Below are positions 1-6,224 of a stretch of 6,224 nt of DNA, one piece after another. The stretch spans positions 1 to 6,224 of the forward strand of contig NATN01000175.1 in NCBI GenBank assembly GCA_002085355.1, written 5' to 3'. Both the position numbers and the translations under genes were made by a program. Below the pieces are notes generated by a model, which did not search any database, was not told where the DNA came from, and was given only the letters and a program-made list of their open reading frames with translations. How positions within the stretch are numbered: position 1 is the first letter of the stretch; each line of letters starts with the position of its first letter. Source of the DNA: Candidatus Zhuqueibacterota bacterium 4484_87. Its GTDB lineage: Bacteria > Zhuqueibacterota > Zhuqueibacteria > Thermofontimicrobiales > Thermofontimicrobiaceae.

Positions 1-80
1 TTTATTTTGGCAAAGAAGGTACGGCATATGCGAAAAATTTGGGCAATGGTTTCATGGCACGGGCCAAGGTTTATTTTTAA
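1..80 (+). CDS. C-terminal tail of an unidentified protein (5' end outside window)
   Basis: The frame starting at base 3 is open from the window edge to a TAA at 78-80 and gives 25 residues ending ...MARAKVYF. Of the three forward frames, this is the one that stops just before the next gene's ribosome binding site, leaving a 12-nt gap to the ATG at 93. That spacing is typical of an operon. The tail ends in an aromatic residue with hydrophobic residues at alternate positions (F, V, A, A, F counting back by twos). This pattern fits the last strand of an outer-membrane beta-barrel, but a soluble protein with a terminal strand or helix is equally possible. Too little is visible to name a family. 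It probably belongs to the same transcript as the two genes that follow. Confidence 0.6.
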   Translation, partial: YFGKEGTAYAKNLGNGFMARAKVYF

Positions 81-92
81 ACAGAGGACAAA

Positions 93-1238
93 ATGATCAA
101 GAAAATCCTCATTTTAGGGGGATACGGAAATACAGGGAAATGGATTGCAGAATTGTTGCTGCGTTTTTCGCAAGTAGACTTGATTATAGCCGGACGAAAT
201 AAAATTAAGGCTGAAAAGACGGCAGCCCAACTCAATCAAAAGTATCGCTCTCCAAAAACGACAGCAGCAGTCGTGGATGCTGGAAATTATGACCAATTAA
301 TGCAAGCGCTGCGGCAGGTTGATCTGGTCATCGTGGCGGCGAGTGTCGTAGATGATATTGACAAAGTTGCACAGGCAGCAATTGAAGCCAAAGTGCATTA
401 TCTTGATACGTTACTTTCTTCCGAGAAAAAACTAAATGAATTGAAGAAGTTAATGCCGGAAATGAAAAAACAGGGGGTTGTTTTTGTTACGGATGGAGGT
501 TTTCATCCCGGCTTACCGGCGGCAATGGTACGGTTCGCAAAAGAATATTTTGATGAATTACACGTTGCACAAATTTTTAGCCTGCTGCGTTTCAACTGGC
601 GTGACCTGCAATTTTCACAATCAACAATTGATGAAATGATCGATGAGTTTGAACATTATAAACCGGTCATTTTTGAAAATGGCGAATGGAAGAATGTTGG
701 GTGGAGTTTTGCGCGGCGCGCTGATTTCGGTGAAATTTTCGGTAGAGTGAGATGTGTTCCCATGCTTTTACATGAGCTGAATAGGGTTACTGAAAAAATC
801 TCTACACTCACAACGACCGGTTTTTATGTTTCTGGTTTTAATTGGTTCACGGATAATTTTATTTTGCCTCTGGTTATGTTGGGAGTAAAAGTTTTGCCGA
901 GAGAAAAAATGGGCTTTTTGAAAAAAGCTTTTATCTGGAGTTTGCGAAAATTTTCATCGCCGCCTTTTCGTACGAGCTTGAAAATGGAAGCGAGCGGCTT
1001 AAAAAAATCGGAAAAGACAACCATGACGATGGTAATATTCCACGAGGATGGGTACTTTCTGACCGCAGCACCTGTCGTCGCCTGTATTTTGCAACTTATG
1101 AACAGAAATTTCCAGCCGGGACTGCATTTTCAGGGAATGGTCGTTGAGCCGAAAAGTTTTTTTGCTGATTTAACAAAGTTAGGCATTGAAGTAACCATGG
1201 ATTTACCGGATTTATTTGCAAAAATAGCACAGACTTGA
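93..1238 (+). CDS. Saccharopine dehydrogenase-like NAD(P)-binding oxidoreductase
   Basis: This is a 381-aa cytoplasmic or membrane-associated oxidoreductase of the saccharopine dehydrogenase-like superfamily. The N-terminus is a Rossmann fold: beta-strand KKILILGG runs into the dinucleotide-binding loop GGYGNTG (residues 9-15). AGR at 33-35 closes strand 2, where an arginine often contacts the NADP 2'-phosphate. Strand VDLVIVAA and the later YLDT follow the same fold. The GGFHPGLP segment (135-142) and the C-terminal HEDGY (317-321) with PGLHFQGM match the family pattern I know from saccharopine-dehydrogenase-like proteins of unknown substrate. A hydrophobic stretch at about 256-266 may touch the membrane. 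True saccharopine reductase activity is not implied: the neighbours are not lysine genes, and relatives include the trans-acting enoyl reductases of mycobacterial lipid synthesis. The start is ATG 93, preceded by AGAGGA at 83-88. It lies 20 nt before the RND exporter gene, so the two are probably co-expressed. Family confidence is high; the reaction is unknown. Confidence 0.85.
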   Translation: MIKKILILGGYGNTGKWIAELLLRFSQVDLIIAGRNKIKAEKTAAQLNQKYRSPKTTAAVVDAGNYDQLMQALRQVDLVIVAASVVDDIDKVAQAAIEAKVHYLDTLLSSEKKLNELKKLMPEMKKQGVVFVTDGGFHPGLPAAMVRFAKEYFDELHVAQIFSLLRFNWRDLQFSQSTIDEMIDEFEHYKPVIFENGEWKNVGWSFARRADFGEIFGRVRCVPMLLHELNRVTEKISTLTTTGFYVSGFNWFTDNFILPLVMLGVKVLPREKMGFLKKAFIWSLRKFSSPPFRTSLKMEASGLKKSEKTTMTMVIFHEDGYFLTAAPVVACILQLMNRNFQPGLHFQGMVVEPKSFFADLTKLGIEVTMDLPDLFAKIAQT

Positions 1239-1245
1239 ATCCAAG

Positions 1246-1251
1246 AAGGAG
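1246..1251 (+). promoter_or_regulatory. Ribosome binding site that fixes the RND gene start
   Basis: AAGGAG lies 7 nt upstream of the ATG at 1259, which is near-ideal Shine-Dalgarno spacing. The longer in-frame alternative is a TTG at 1235 that overlaps the preceding stop codon. It would place this AAGGAG inside the coding sequence and has no comparable site before it. ATG 1259 is therefore preferred. Confidence 0.8.
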
Positions 1252-1258
1252 AAAATTA

Positions 1259-4105
1259 ATGAAAGAGAGAATGCTGAAAACGTTAGCCGGTTGGCATGTG
1301 CGGCATCCTTATCGTATGATTATTCTTGTCCTCGTTTTGACGTTGATTTTCGGCGCTCTGTCCGAACATTTGCAACTCACTATGCGCTGGTCAGACTTAT
1401 TACCGACTAATGACCCACGAACAATTGAGTTTAATAAAATAATTGATGATTTTGTCACTTCGACAAGCATCATTGTGGTTGTTCAGGGTGAAGAAAAGCA
1501 AATGAAGAAATTTGCTGATGAATTGGTGCCGAAGCTGTTAGCGGCTGTGGACAGCAGCAAAAATCGCGAATGCAAGAAGAAAATTTTCCAACTGGAGGAA
1601 AAATTAGCTTCGCTGAAGAATGCCGGAAAGGAGAAGGAGCAGCGCATCAGATCGCAAATATCCGAGTTGCAGGATCGTATCGATAGAAAACTCATTCAAA
1701 GAGTGGATTATAAAAACGAAGTTGATTTTTTGAAACAACACGGTCTATTGTTGATAAAAGAAAATGATTTGAAAAATTTAAAAAATGTTTTCACCAGCCC
1801 CAATTTAGATGATTTTGTCTTCAATGTCAATAATTCCATGGAGGCGGAGTACATTCAGGATTCGGAATCCATGTCCACGCGCGAAAAAGAAGATGGCGCG
1901 TTTATGTTTCTGGACGGCATTGAGGGATTTGTCCGTTTGCTCAATCGCTATGCGGACGGCGAAAACATCTCCGATCGGGAAGTAAAGGAAATTACTGATA
2001 AAATTCTCATCGGCGAACCCTATATACTGTCTTATGATAAAAGTACTTTGGTGATAAACGCAATCCCCAATTTTACCATGCTGGACACGGATCTTATGGT
2101 GAACGGTACTGACGTGATCCAGGGAATTATTGATCAGCAGCTCAAAAAATATCCTGATATCCGTGCGGGCTTGACCGGTTTCATTCCTGTCGGTCGCGAC
2201 GAAATGTATTATTCGCAAAAAAGCTTGGGATCGACAACAATCATCGCCATCATTGCCATTCTCATTTTGCTCATCATTGCGTTTCGCATGTGGGTGGCGC
2301 CGATCTTTGCCATGATTAATTTGATCATCGGAATTGTGTGGGCGATTGGCGTAACTGTGATTATTGTGGGCAAGTTGAATATTATGACGCAAATGATGTC
2401 CGTCATTTTATTGGGGCTGGGGATCGATTTTTCCATCCATCTGATTTCCTTTTTTACCGAGAAACGGGCAGCAGGAGAGAGCATTGCTGATGCCATGGAA
2501 GAAACTTTTCTTAAAAGCGGTGGCGGCGTCATCACTGGCGGGCTCACGACATCAGCAGCATTTTTAACGCTGATTGTCTCCAGTTCTCGCGGAATGAAAG
2601 AAATGGGACTTGTTACTGGTTTTGGCTTACTGGCAATTTTAGTTGCGACATTTCTTATTTTGCCGATCATGCTTGTTTTACGCGAGAGACTTGTGGACAG
2701 GAAGATGAAAAAGTCACAGAAAAGAGCAGAAGTTCTGCAGCGCGATATTTCTTTTAAATCATTGGGAGCAATTGCGGATTGGATTGGCCATCATTACGTT
2801 TTTTCCCTGATTAGCATGGCCATTATTACCGCATTCCTTATCTGGCAAGCCTCGAAAATCACTTTTGACACAAATTACATGAATATCGAAGCCGAAGGAT
2901 TAACTTCCATTGCTTTGCAAGATACAGTGTTGGATAAATTTGATATGAGCATGGATTATTCGATGGTTTTGGCCGCCAGCGTTGAGGAGTCCCGGCAATT
3001 AGCTGAAAAATTCCGAGATTTGGGTTCTGTGGCAATGGTTGAAGACATCTCTTTGTATTTGCCTTCAAAAGAAAAACAAGAACGTCGCATGGCACACATT
3101 GCTGACATTAAAAATGCAATGTCCCGGGCGATTGTTGCCAGAGGAATTAATCAGCGCGGTTTTGAAAAGATAATCAACGAATTAACGCGTCTTGACATGA
3201 ATGTCAAAGAGTTGCAGGACATGGCTTATTTGGGCGGACAGGATAAGGTGGATAATAAATGTCAGAAAATCGTCGGGGATCCGGACGACCCTGCAAGCAG
3301 AGATATCATTCTGGAGTTAGTGGAAAAGTTGAAGCAGCGTCCTGCTGAAAATCGACGCAGATTGACTGCCATGCAACGGATTTTTGGCCCTTATTACAAA
3401 CAGAGTATTTTGCAAATGTGCAATTCTTCTGCTTTAACTATTGCTGATATGCCGGAATCAATTTTGGACAGGTATGCGAATAAATCGCGCAGTCAATTTC
3501 TGGTGACGATTTATCCGGCAGGAGCGCTGTGGCAGGATTCGGAATTTTTGAAAAGATTTGTTGATGATCTGGAAACAGTTACTTCGCGCGCCACTGGCAT
3601 GGGACCTGTTTTCCGCGCGTTGGTGGAGATTATCGGCAGAGACGGACAAATTGCCATGCTGCTTACGTTAGTCATCATCTTTTTTCTGCTGTGGCTTGAT
3701 TTTAAACATGTGCGGGATGCATTTCTGGCAATGATTCCACTGGGAGCGGGAATTTTGTGGATGGTCGGATTGATGCATTTGACTGGCCAACAGTTGACAG
3801 TGATGAACGTCATGGGGTTGCCGTTGATTTTGGGAATTGGTATTGACGACGGTGTTCACATCATTCACCGCTGGCGCGCCGAGAAAAAGACAAATCTTCG
3901 TCTCGTTTTTGCCAGTACCGGGAAAGCAATTTTGCTGACATCACTTACGACCATGCTCGCGTTCGGGTCGCTTATTTTTGCTATATGGCGCGGCTTTGGC
4001 CAGCTTGGAGCGTCGCTTTTCGTTGGTGTTGGCGCTTGCTTTTTGACCACTGTTATTATTTTGTCAGCGCTAATCGGATGGATTTCGCATAGAAATAAGA
4101 AATAG
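1259..4105 (+). CDS. RND/MMPL-superfamily exporter, inner membrane
   Basis: This is a 948-aa inner-membrane transporter of the RND superfamily, MMPL/HpnN-like group, whose members usually move lipids or other hydrophobic compounds using the proton gradient. The architecture is a tandem repeat. TM1 is at about 19-36, a large periplasmic loop at 37-322, TM2-6 at about 325-472, TM7 at about 512-532, a second loop at 533-797, and TM8-12 from about 798 to 945. The paired RND motifs are clear: GLGID at 386-390 followed by FSIHL, and GIGIDD at 859-864 followed by GVHIIHR. Their aspartates (D390, D863, D864) are the expected proton-relay positions in TM4 and TM10. DLLPTNDP after TM1 and the ADMPESILDRY segment in loop 2 also fit the family. 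Loop 1 carries a charged helical hairpin (about 105-146) with heptad-spaced I/L residues. No membrane-fusion protein or TolC-like gene is visible nearby. Terminator 4134-4164 follows. The substrate is unknown; hopanoid transport cannot be claimed without hopanoid genes. Confidence 0.92.
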   Translation: MKERMLKTLAGWHVRHPYRMIILVLVLTLIFGALSEHLQLTMRWSDLLPTNDPRTIEFNKIIDDFVTSTSIIVVVQGEEKQMKKFADELVPKLLAAVDSSKNRECKKKIFQLEEKLASLKNAGKEKEQRIRSQISELQDRIDRKLIQRVDYKNEVDFLKQHGLLLIKENDLKNLKNVFTSPNLDDFVFNVNNSMEAEYIQDSESMSTREKEDGAFMFLDGIEGFVRLLNRYADGENISDREVKEITDKILIGEPYILSYDKSTLVINAIPNFTMLDTDLMVNGTDVIQGIIDQQLKKYPDIRAGLTGFIPVGRDEMYYSQKSLGSTTIIAIIAILILLIIAFRMWVAPIFAMINLIIGIVWAIGVTVIIVGKLNIMTQMMSVILLGLGIDFSIHLISFFTEKRAAGESIADAMEETFLKSGGGVITGGLTTSAAFLTLIVSSSRGMKEMGLVTGFGLLAILVATFLILPIMLVLRERLVDRKMKKSQKRAEVLQRDISFKSLGAIADWIGHHYVFSLISMAIITAFLIWQASKITFDTNYMNIEAEGLTSIALQDTVLDKFDMSMDYSMVLAASVEESRQLAEKFRDLGSVAMVEDISLYLPSKEKQERRMAHIADIKNAMSRAIVARGINQRGFEKIINELTRLDMNVKELQDMAYLGGQDKVDNKCQKIVGDPDDPASRDIILELVEKLKQRPAENRRRLTAMQRIFGPYYKQSILQMCNSSALTIADMPESILDRYANKSRSQFLVTIYPAGALWQDSEFLKRFVDDLETVTSRATGMGPVFRALVEIIGRDGQIAMLLTLVIIFFLLWLDFKHVRDAFLAMIPLGAGILWMVGLMHLTGQQLTVMNVMGLPLILGIGIDDGVHIIHRWRAEKKTNLRLVFASTGKAILLTSLTTMLAFGSLIFAIWRGFGQLGASLFVGVGACFLTTVIILSALIGWISHRNKK

Positions 4106-4133
4106 CAATAGAATTGAAATAAATGTACATGTA

Positions 4134-4164
4134 AAAAGCCCGATTAGCAAGAAATCGGGCTTTT
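4134..4164 (+). terminator. Intrinsic terminator after the RND gene
   Basis: An 11-bp perfect stem is formed by AAAAGCCCGAT (4134-4144) and ATCGGGCTTTT (4154-4164), with a 9-nt loop between them. The GC core is followed by four T residues and then GCATTT. It begins 28 nt after the RND stop codon. Five A residues on the left side give a U-tract on the opposite strand too, so the hairpin could work in both directions, although no minus-strand gene needs it. Confidence 0.9.
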
Positions 4165-4204
4165 GCATTTAATCTCAATAGTGATAAGAATTTGAAAGAA
4201 ATGC

Positions 4205-4233
4205 TTGACTTTTTCCAAATGGTTTGATATAAT
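4205..4233 (+). promoter_or_regulatory. Near-consensus sigma70-type promoter
   Basis: TTGACT (4205-4210) and a perfect TATAAT (4228-4233) are separated by exactly 17 nt, in AT-rich sequence 40 nt beyond the terminator. Transcription would start near 4240. This makes the lipoprotein gene the first gene of a new unit. It implies a housekeeping sigma factor of the classic kind rather than the Bacteroidota -33/-7 type. Confidence 0.8.
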
Positions 4234-4357
4234 AAGTTAAATAAATGTTACAAAAAATATATAAATTTATCAAAGTAGAAAAACAATAAGCCGTTTGTAG
4301 ATTTAGTAAAATAGAGAGAATTGTTTTAGTTTTTTGGCTAATATTGATAAGAACTGA

Positions 4358-4386
4358 TTGAAATAGCGGGCAATTGTCTGTATAGC
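4358..4386 (+). promoter_or_regulatory. Weak candidate second promoter in the leader
   Basis: TTGAAA (4358-4363) and TATAGC (4381-4386) are separated by 17 nt, which would give a short leader of about 40 nt to the ATG at 4436. The -10 matches only four of six consensus positions and lacks the conserved final T, so this may be chance in AT-rich DNA. Confidence 0.25.
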
Positions 4387-4389
4387 TGA

Positions 4390-4406
4390 TTCTGACAGAG
4401 TCATAA
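4390..4406. repeat. Imperfect 17-bp inverted repeat (possible operator)
   Basis: TTCTGAC and GTCATAA flank a 3-nt AGA spacer; the 7-bp arms have one mismatch and contain a perfect TGAC/GTCA core. The dyad sits just downstream of the weak -10 at 4381-4386 and inside the leader of the stronger promoter. A repressor could bind there, but no regulator gene is in the window. Short dyads of this size also arise by chance. Confidence 0.25.
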
Positions 4407-4419
4407 ATTGGGGAAATTC

Positions 4420-4425
4420 AAGGAG
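4420..4425 (+). promoter_or_regulatory. Ribosome binding site of the lipoprotein gene
   Basis: AAGGAG lies 10 nt before ATG 4436, slightly long but acceptable, and supports that start. Most of it lies in the 5-nt loop of a weak hairpin, AATTC (4415-4419) with GAATT (4425-4429), which would leave the site exposed. Confidence 0.7.
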
Positions 4426-4435
4426 AATTCGGAAT

Positions 4436-4993
4436 ATGAAAAGAATCGAAATCTTGATCGTTTTCATTGTTGCGGGCTTTATTTTTTGCAACAGAGGGTT
4501 GGCGCCTACCGGAATCAAGCCATTGCCTCAATCAACCCTTTCGTTTCCCGTCGATGTTGTCGGAGGGGAAATGACGGGGCATTGGATCCCAGCCAGTGAA
4601 AATGGCCTGGAAGCAGCATTAGCGAATCCCGAGGCCCTAACTGGTATGGTCGATAGTCTCATTTTAGACAGTCGTCTGAGCGGCAGTTTGACAGTGAGTT
4701 CAGAAATGGAGATGGTCTTTGATTCTTTGCTCATCCAAATTTATCCTAATGTCTATTTCGGTGGAATAAAAATACCAGTCAGCCCGTTCATCGAATTCAT
4801 TGACACAACGATCAGCTACGAGCAACCCTGGGCAAATGTGGTCGTTGCTCCCATAAATACAACGTTTTTGAAAATTGATACACTGGGGTACTCAGCAAGT
4901 GGAGATTCACTAACCCTGGTCACAAAACCTGTGGAATTCCCCGGGTTTGAATTTGTCAAATATTATTTACTGTTTCGTTTTATTCGAGACTAA
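4436..4993 (+). CDS. Exported protein of unknown family, probable lipoprotein
   Basis: This is a 185-aa protein whose family I do not recognise. The N-terminus is a signal sequence: basic residues at 2-3, a hydrophobic core at about 6-17, then Cys18 followed by NRGLAPTGI. The lone cysteine at the end of the core suggests lipidation, but the residue before it is Phe, whereas a normal lipobox has Gly, Ala or Ser. The lipoprotein call is therefore probable rather than certain. The mature part is rich in V, I, F, T and S with few charged helices (for example SGSLTVSS and VVVAPINTTFLKID), suggesting a beta-sandwich or beta-barrel-like fold. No catalytic motif is seen. It is the first gene behind the promoter at 4205-4233 and precedes a TonB-dependent receptor by 154 nt with no terminator between. 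A role as surface or periplasmic partner in substrate capture is a guess from position only. Confidence 0.75.
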   Translation: MKRIEILIVFIVAGFIFCNRGLAPTGIKPLPQSTLSFPVDVVGGEMTGHWIPASENGLEAALANPEALTGMVDSLILDSRLSGSLTVSSEMEMVFDSLLIQIYPNVYFGGIKIPVSPFIEFIDTTISYEQPWANVVVAPINTTFLKIDTLGYSASGDSLTLVTKPVEFPGFEFVKYYLLFRFIRD

Positions 4994-5147
4994 ATTTTCT
5001 GCCAAACCAATATTGTTGCACGCTCAGGGAATTTTCTCCGGCGGCAAAGCAATTCATGAGGACAAGTTTTTTGAAAAAAATCGGCTCGAGAAGCGCCTGG
5101 TTTATTAATTTGCAGATCGTCAATCATCAGAAAGGTCGGTGAAGGCC

Positions 5148-6224
5148 ATGACAGGAGTGGGAAAAAGATTTCTGTTAATTTTTTTCTTTGTTTCTTTCCT
5201 TTTAATAATAACGGCGAAGAAGACATTATCTGCTGATAAAATAGAAGGAGTGGTTACCGGCGTTGTCGTACACCAACAAACCGGCGAACCGCTGCCCTTG
5301 GCGAATATTTATCTCGAAGGTTCGGCTATCGGTACAGCAACTGACCGGGAGGGACGGTTCATCATCGCCCACGTGCAGCCCGGAAATTATCATCTGGTTT
5401 GTTCTGCTATCGGATTTCGCCGGCAAAATCGCACGATTACGGTGAGTGTAAATGACACTTTGAAACTGACTTTTCAAATGCATCCTACGCCCATTCCGCT
5501 GAGCCGGCTGGTCGTTACCGCCAGCAAGTTTCAAAACTCAGTGGAAGATATTTCAGTGCGCATGGATTTAGTTTCACCGGATGAATTGACTTCGCGCAAT
5601 GCCACATCAATCAGCGAAGGGTTGCAATATTTGCCGGGAGTGCAGGTAGCGGGAAACAATGTTTCAATTCGCGGAGCCAACTGGTTCAGCTATGGTCTGG
5701 GGACGCGAACGCTGGTACTGCTGGATGGTGTCCCTTTTGTTACCGGAGATGAAAATAAAGCTTTTTTCGATGCTGTTCCTGTATCCGAAGTTAAACAGGT
5801 TGAAGTGATGAAGGGCCCCGGGTCTGCATTGTATGGCTCAAGCGCTATGGCTGGCGTGATCAATATCATTACAGAAAAACCGGCGACCGATTCGGCGAAT
5901 ATTCAGCTTTCTTTCTATTCCGGAGTTTACGATAAACCGTCCTACAAAGAGTGGCGTTGGAGCGAAGACTACCGTTCATTCCGAGGCACAAATTTGACTT
6001 ACCGCAATAATTTTTGGGGCGTGCAGAGCAGTCTTACTTTCAATTACAATCAAAACTCCAATTTCAAACGTGATGCTGATTATCGCAATATAAATTTGTT
6101 CGGAAAATTTTATTTTGATGTTAATCCCAACAATCGCTGGCAGGTGACAGCAGGAATGATGCAGAAAGAATCAGGTGGGTTTTTGTTTTGGAAAGATCGG
6201 GATCATGCATTGGAACCCGGCAAC
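5148..6224 (+). CDS. TonB-dependent outer-membrane receptor, N-terminal part (3' end outside window)
   Basis: The first 359 codons are visible and stay open to the window edge; full receptors are usually 700-1000 aa. Residues 1-29 are a signal peptide (KR, then a long F/L/I core, probable cleavage after LSA). Residues about 33-118 form a carboxypeptidase-regulatory-like domain, with GEPLPLANIYLEG, DREGRF at 66-71 and the PGNY turn. LVVTAS at 121-126 resembles a TonB box. The plug follows at about 130-245: SIRG at 173-176, LLDGVPF around D193, KGPGSALYGSSAMAG from 222, and GVINIITEKP at 236-245. Alternating aromatic and polar strands of the barrel begin after that. It would import a scarce nutrient across the outer membrane using TonB-ExbB-ExbD; the ligand cannot be read from this part. 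ATG 5148 is chosen although its AAAGG (5131-5135) is 12 nt away and GAAGG is too close; GTG 5157 and GTG 5139 are alternatives. It is likely read from the lipoprotein promoter. Confidence 0.92.
   Translation, partial: MTGVGKRFLLIFFFVSFLLIITAKKTLSADKIEGVVTGVVVHQQTGEPLPLANIYLEGSAIGTATDREGRFIIAHVQPGNYHLVCSAIGFRRQNRTITVSVNDTLKLTFQMHPTPIPLSRLVVTASKFQNSVEDISVRMDLVSPDELTSRNATSISEGLQYLPGVQVAGNNVSIRGANWFSYGLGTRTLVLLDGVPFVTGDENKAFFDAVPVSEVKQVEVMKGPGSALYGSSAMAGVINIITEKPATDSANIQLSFYSGVYDKPSYKEWRWSEDYRSFRGTNLTYRNNFWGVQSSLTFNYNQNSNFKRDADYRNINLFGKFYFDVNPNNRWQVTAGMMQKESGGFLFWKDRDHALEPGN

Larger units (their letters stand above)
4240..4435 (+). other. Long AT-rich 5' leader of the lipoprotein gene
   Basis: About 195 nt separate the predicted transcription start from ATG 4436, which is long for a simple leader. 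I recognise no riboswitch: cobalamin, TPP and similar core motifs are not apparent. One long-range pairing is visible: CAATAAGCC (4284-4292) can pair with GGCT (4336-4339) plus TATTG (4342-4346), giving 9 bp with a 2-nt AA bulge around a 43-nt domain. A 14-codon ORF at 4245-4289 has no ribosome binding site and is probably chance. The sequence between the terminator and the promoter holds nothing else I can support. Confidence 0.45.

Noticed and set aside
1805..2392. Minus-strand ORF of 195 codons inside the RND gene
   Set aside because: It is the antisense of the loop 1 and TM2-4 coding sequence. The product is dominated by N, H, D and R, a typical artefact of reading hydrophobic codons backwards, and it has no ribosome binding site or family motif.
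2209..2670. Minus-strand ORF of 153 codons inside the RND gene
   Set aside because: It overlaps both the RND gene and the other antisense ORF, with low-complexity M/I/A/P-rich sequence and no motif.
4123..4133. Overlapping palindromes ATGTACAT and TACATGTA before the terminator
   Set aside because: The alternating sequence is very short, lies between a stop codon and a terminator, and has no promoter to control.
4245..4289. 14-codon ORF in the leader (MLQKIYKFIKVEKQ)
   Set aside because: It has no ribosome binding site, is AT-rich, and shows no run of regulatory codons as expected of an attenuator peptide.
4408..4599. Plus-strand ORF in another frame over the lipoprotein start
   Set aside because: It starts upstream of the AAGGAG that serves ATG 4436, has no site of its own, and its product lacks the signal sequence or any motif.
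5006..5013. CAATATTG palindrome after the lipoprotein gene
   Set aside because: It is only 8 bp, does not extend, and has no T-tract, so it is neither a terminator nor a convincing operator.
5226..5534. Minus-strand ORF of 102 codons over the receptor start
   Set aside because: It lies opposite the carboxypeptidase-regulatory-like domain of the receptor, which is clearly the real gene.

Overview
All recognisable genes lie on the + strand and fall into two transcription units. The overall style suggests a Gram-negative bacterium with a full outer membrane, because a TonB-dependent receptor and a probable lipoprotein are present. The receptor carries an N-terminal carboxypeptidase-regulatory-like domain, which is typical of the FCB superphylum. 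However, strong AAGGAG Shine-Dalgarno sites and a near-consensus sigma70-type promoter (TTGACT, 17 nt, TATAAT) are not the usual Bacteroidota style. A non-Bacteroidota FCB lineage such as Calditrichota or KSB1-like bacteria is my best guess. This is inference from style, not identification.

Unit 1 (1-4164) starts outside the window. It contains the last 25 codons of an unidentified gene, then a 381-aa saccharopine-dehydrogenase-like NAD(P)-binding oxidoreductase (93-1238), then a 948-aa RND/MMPL-superfamily exporter (1259-4105). The gaps are 12 and 20 nt, so the genes are almost certainly co-transcribed. The unit ends at an 11-bp perfect intrinsic terminator (4134-4164). A plausible reading is that the oxidoreductase modifies a hydrophobic or lipid substrate that the RND protein then moves. 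The sequence does not show the substrate.

Unit 2 (from about 4205) starts with the promoter at 4205-4233, followed by an AT-rich leader of about 195 nt with no recognised riboswitch. It encodes a 185-aa exported, probably lipid-anchored protein of unknown family (4436-4993). After a 154-nt gap with no terminator or clear promoter comes the first 359 codons of a TonB-dependent receptor (5148 to the window end). The lipoprotein may be a surface or periplasmic partner of the receptor.

No rRNA, tRNA, CRISPR array, insertion sequence, integrase, phage gene or defence gene is visible. I see no convincing evidence of an undescribed system. The most worthwhile leads are the oxidoreductase-RND pairing, the coiled-coil insertion in the RND periplasmic loop, the long leader, and the orphan lipoprotein beside the receptor.
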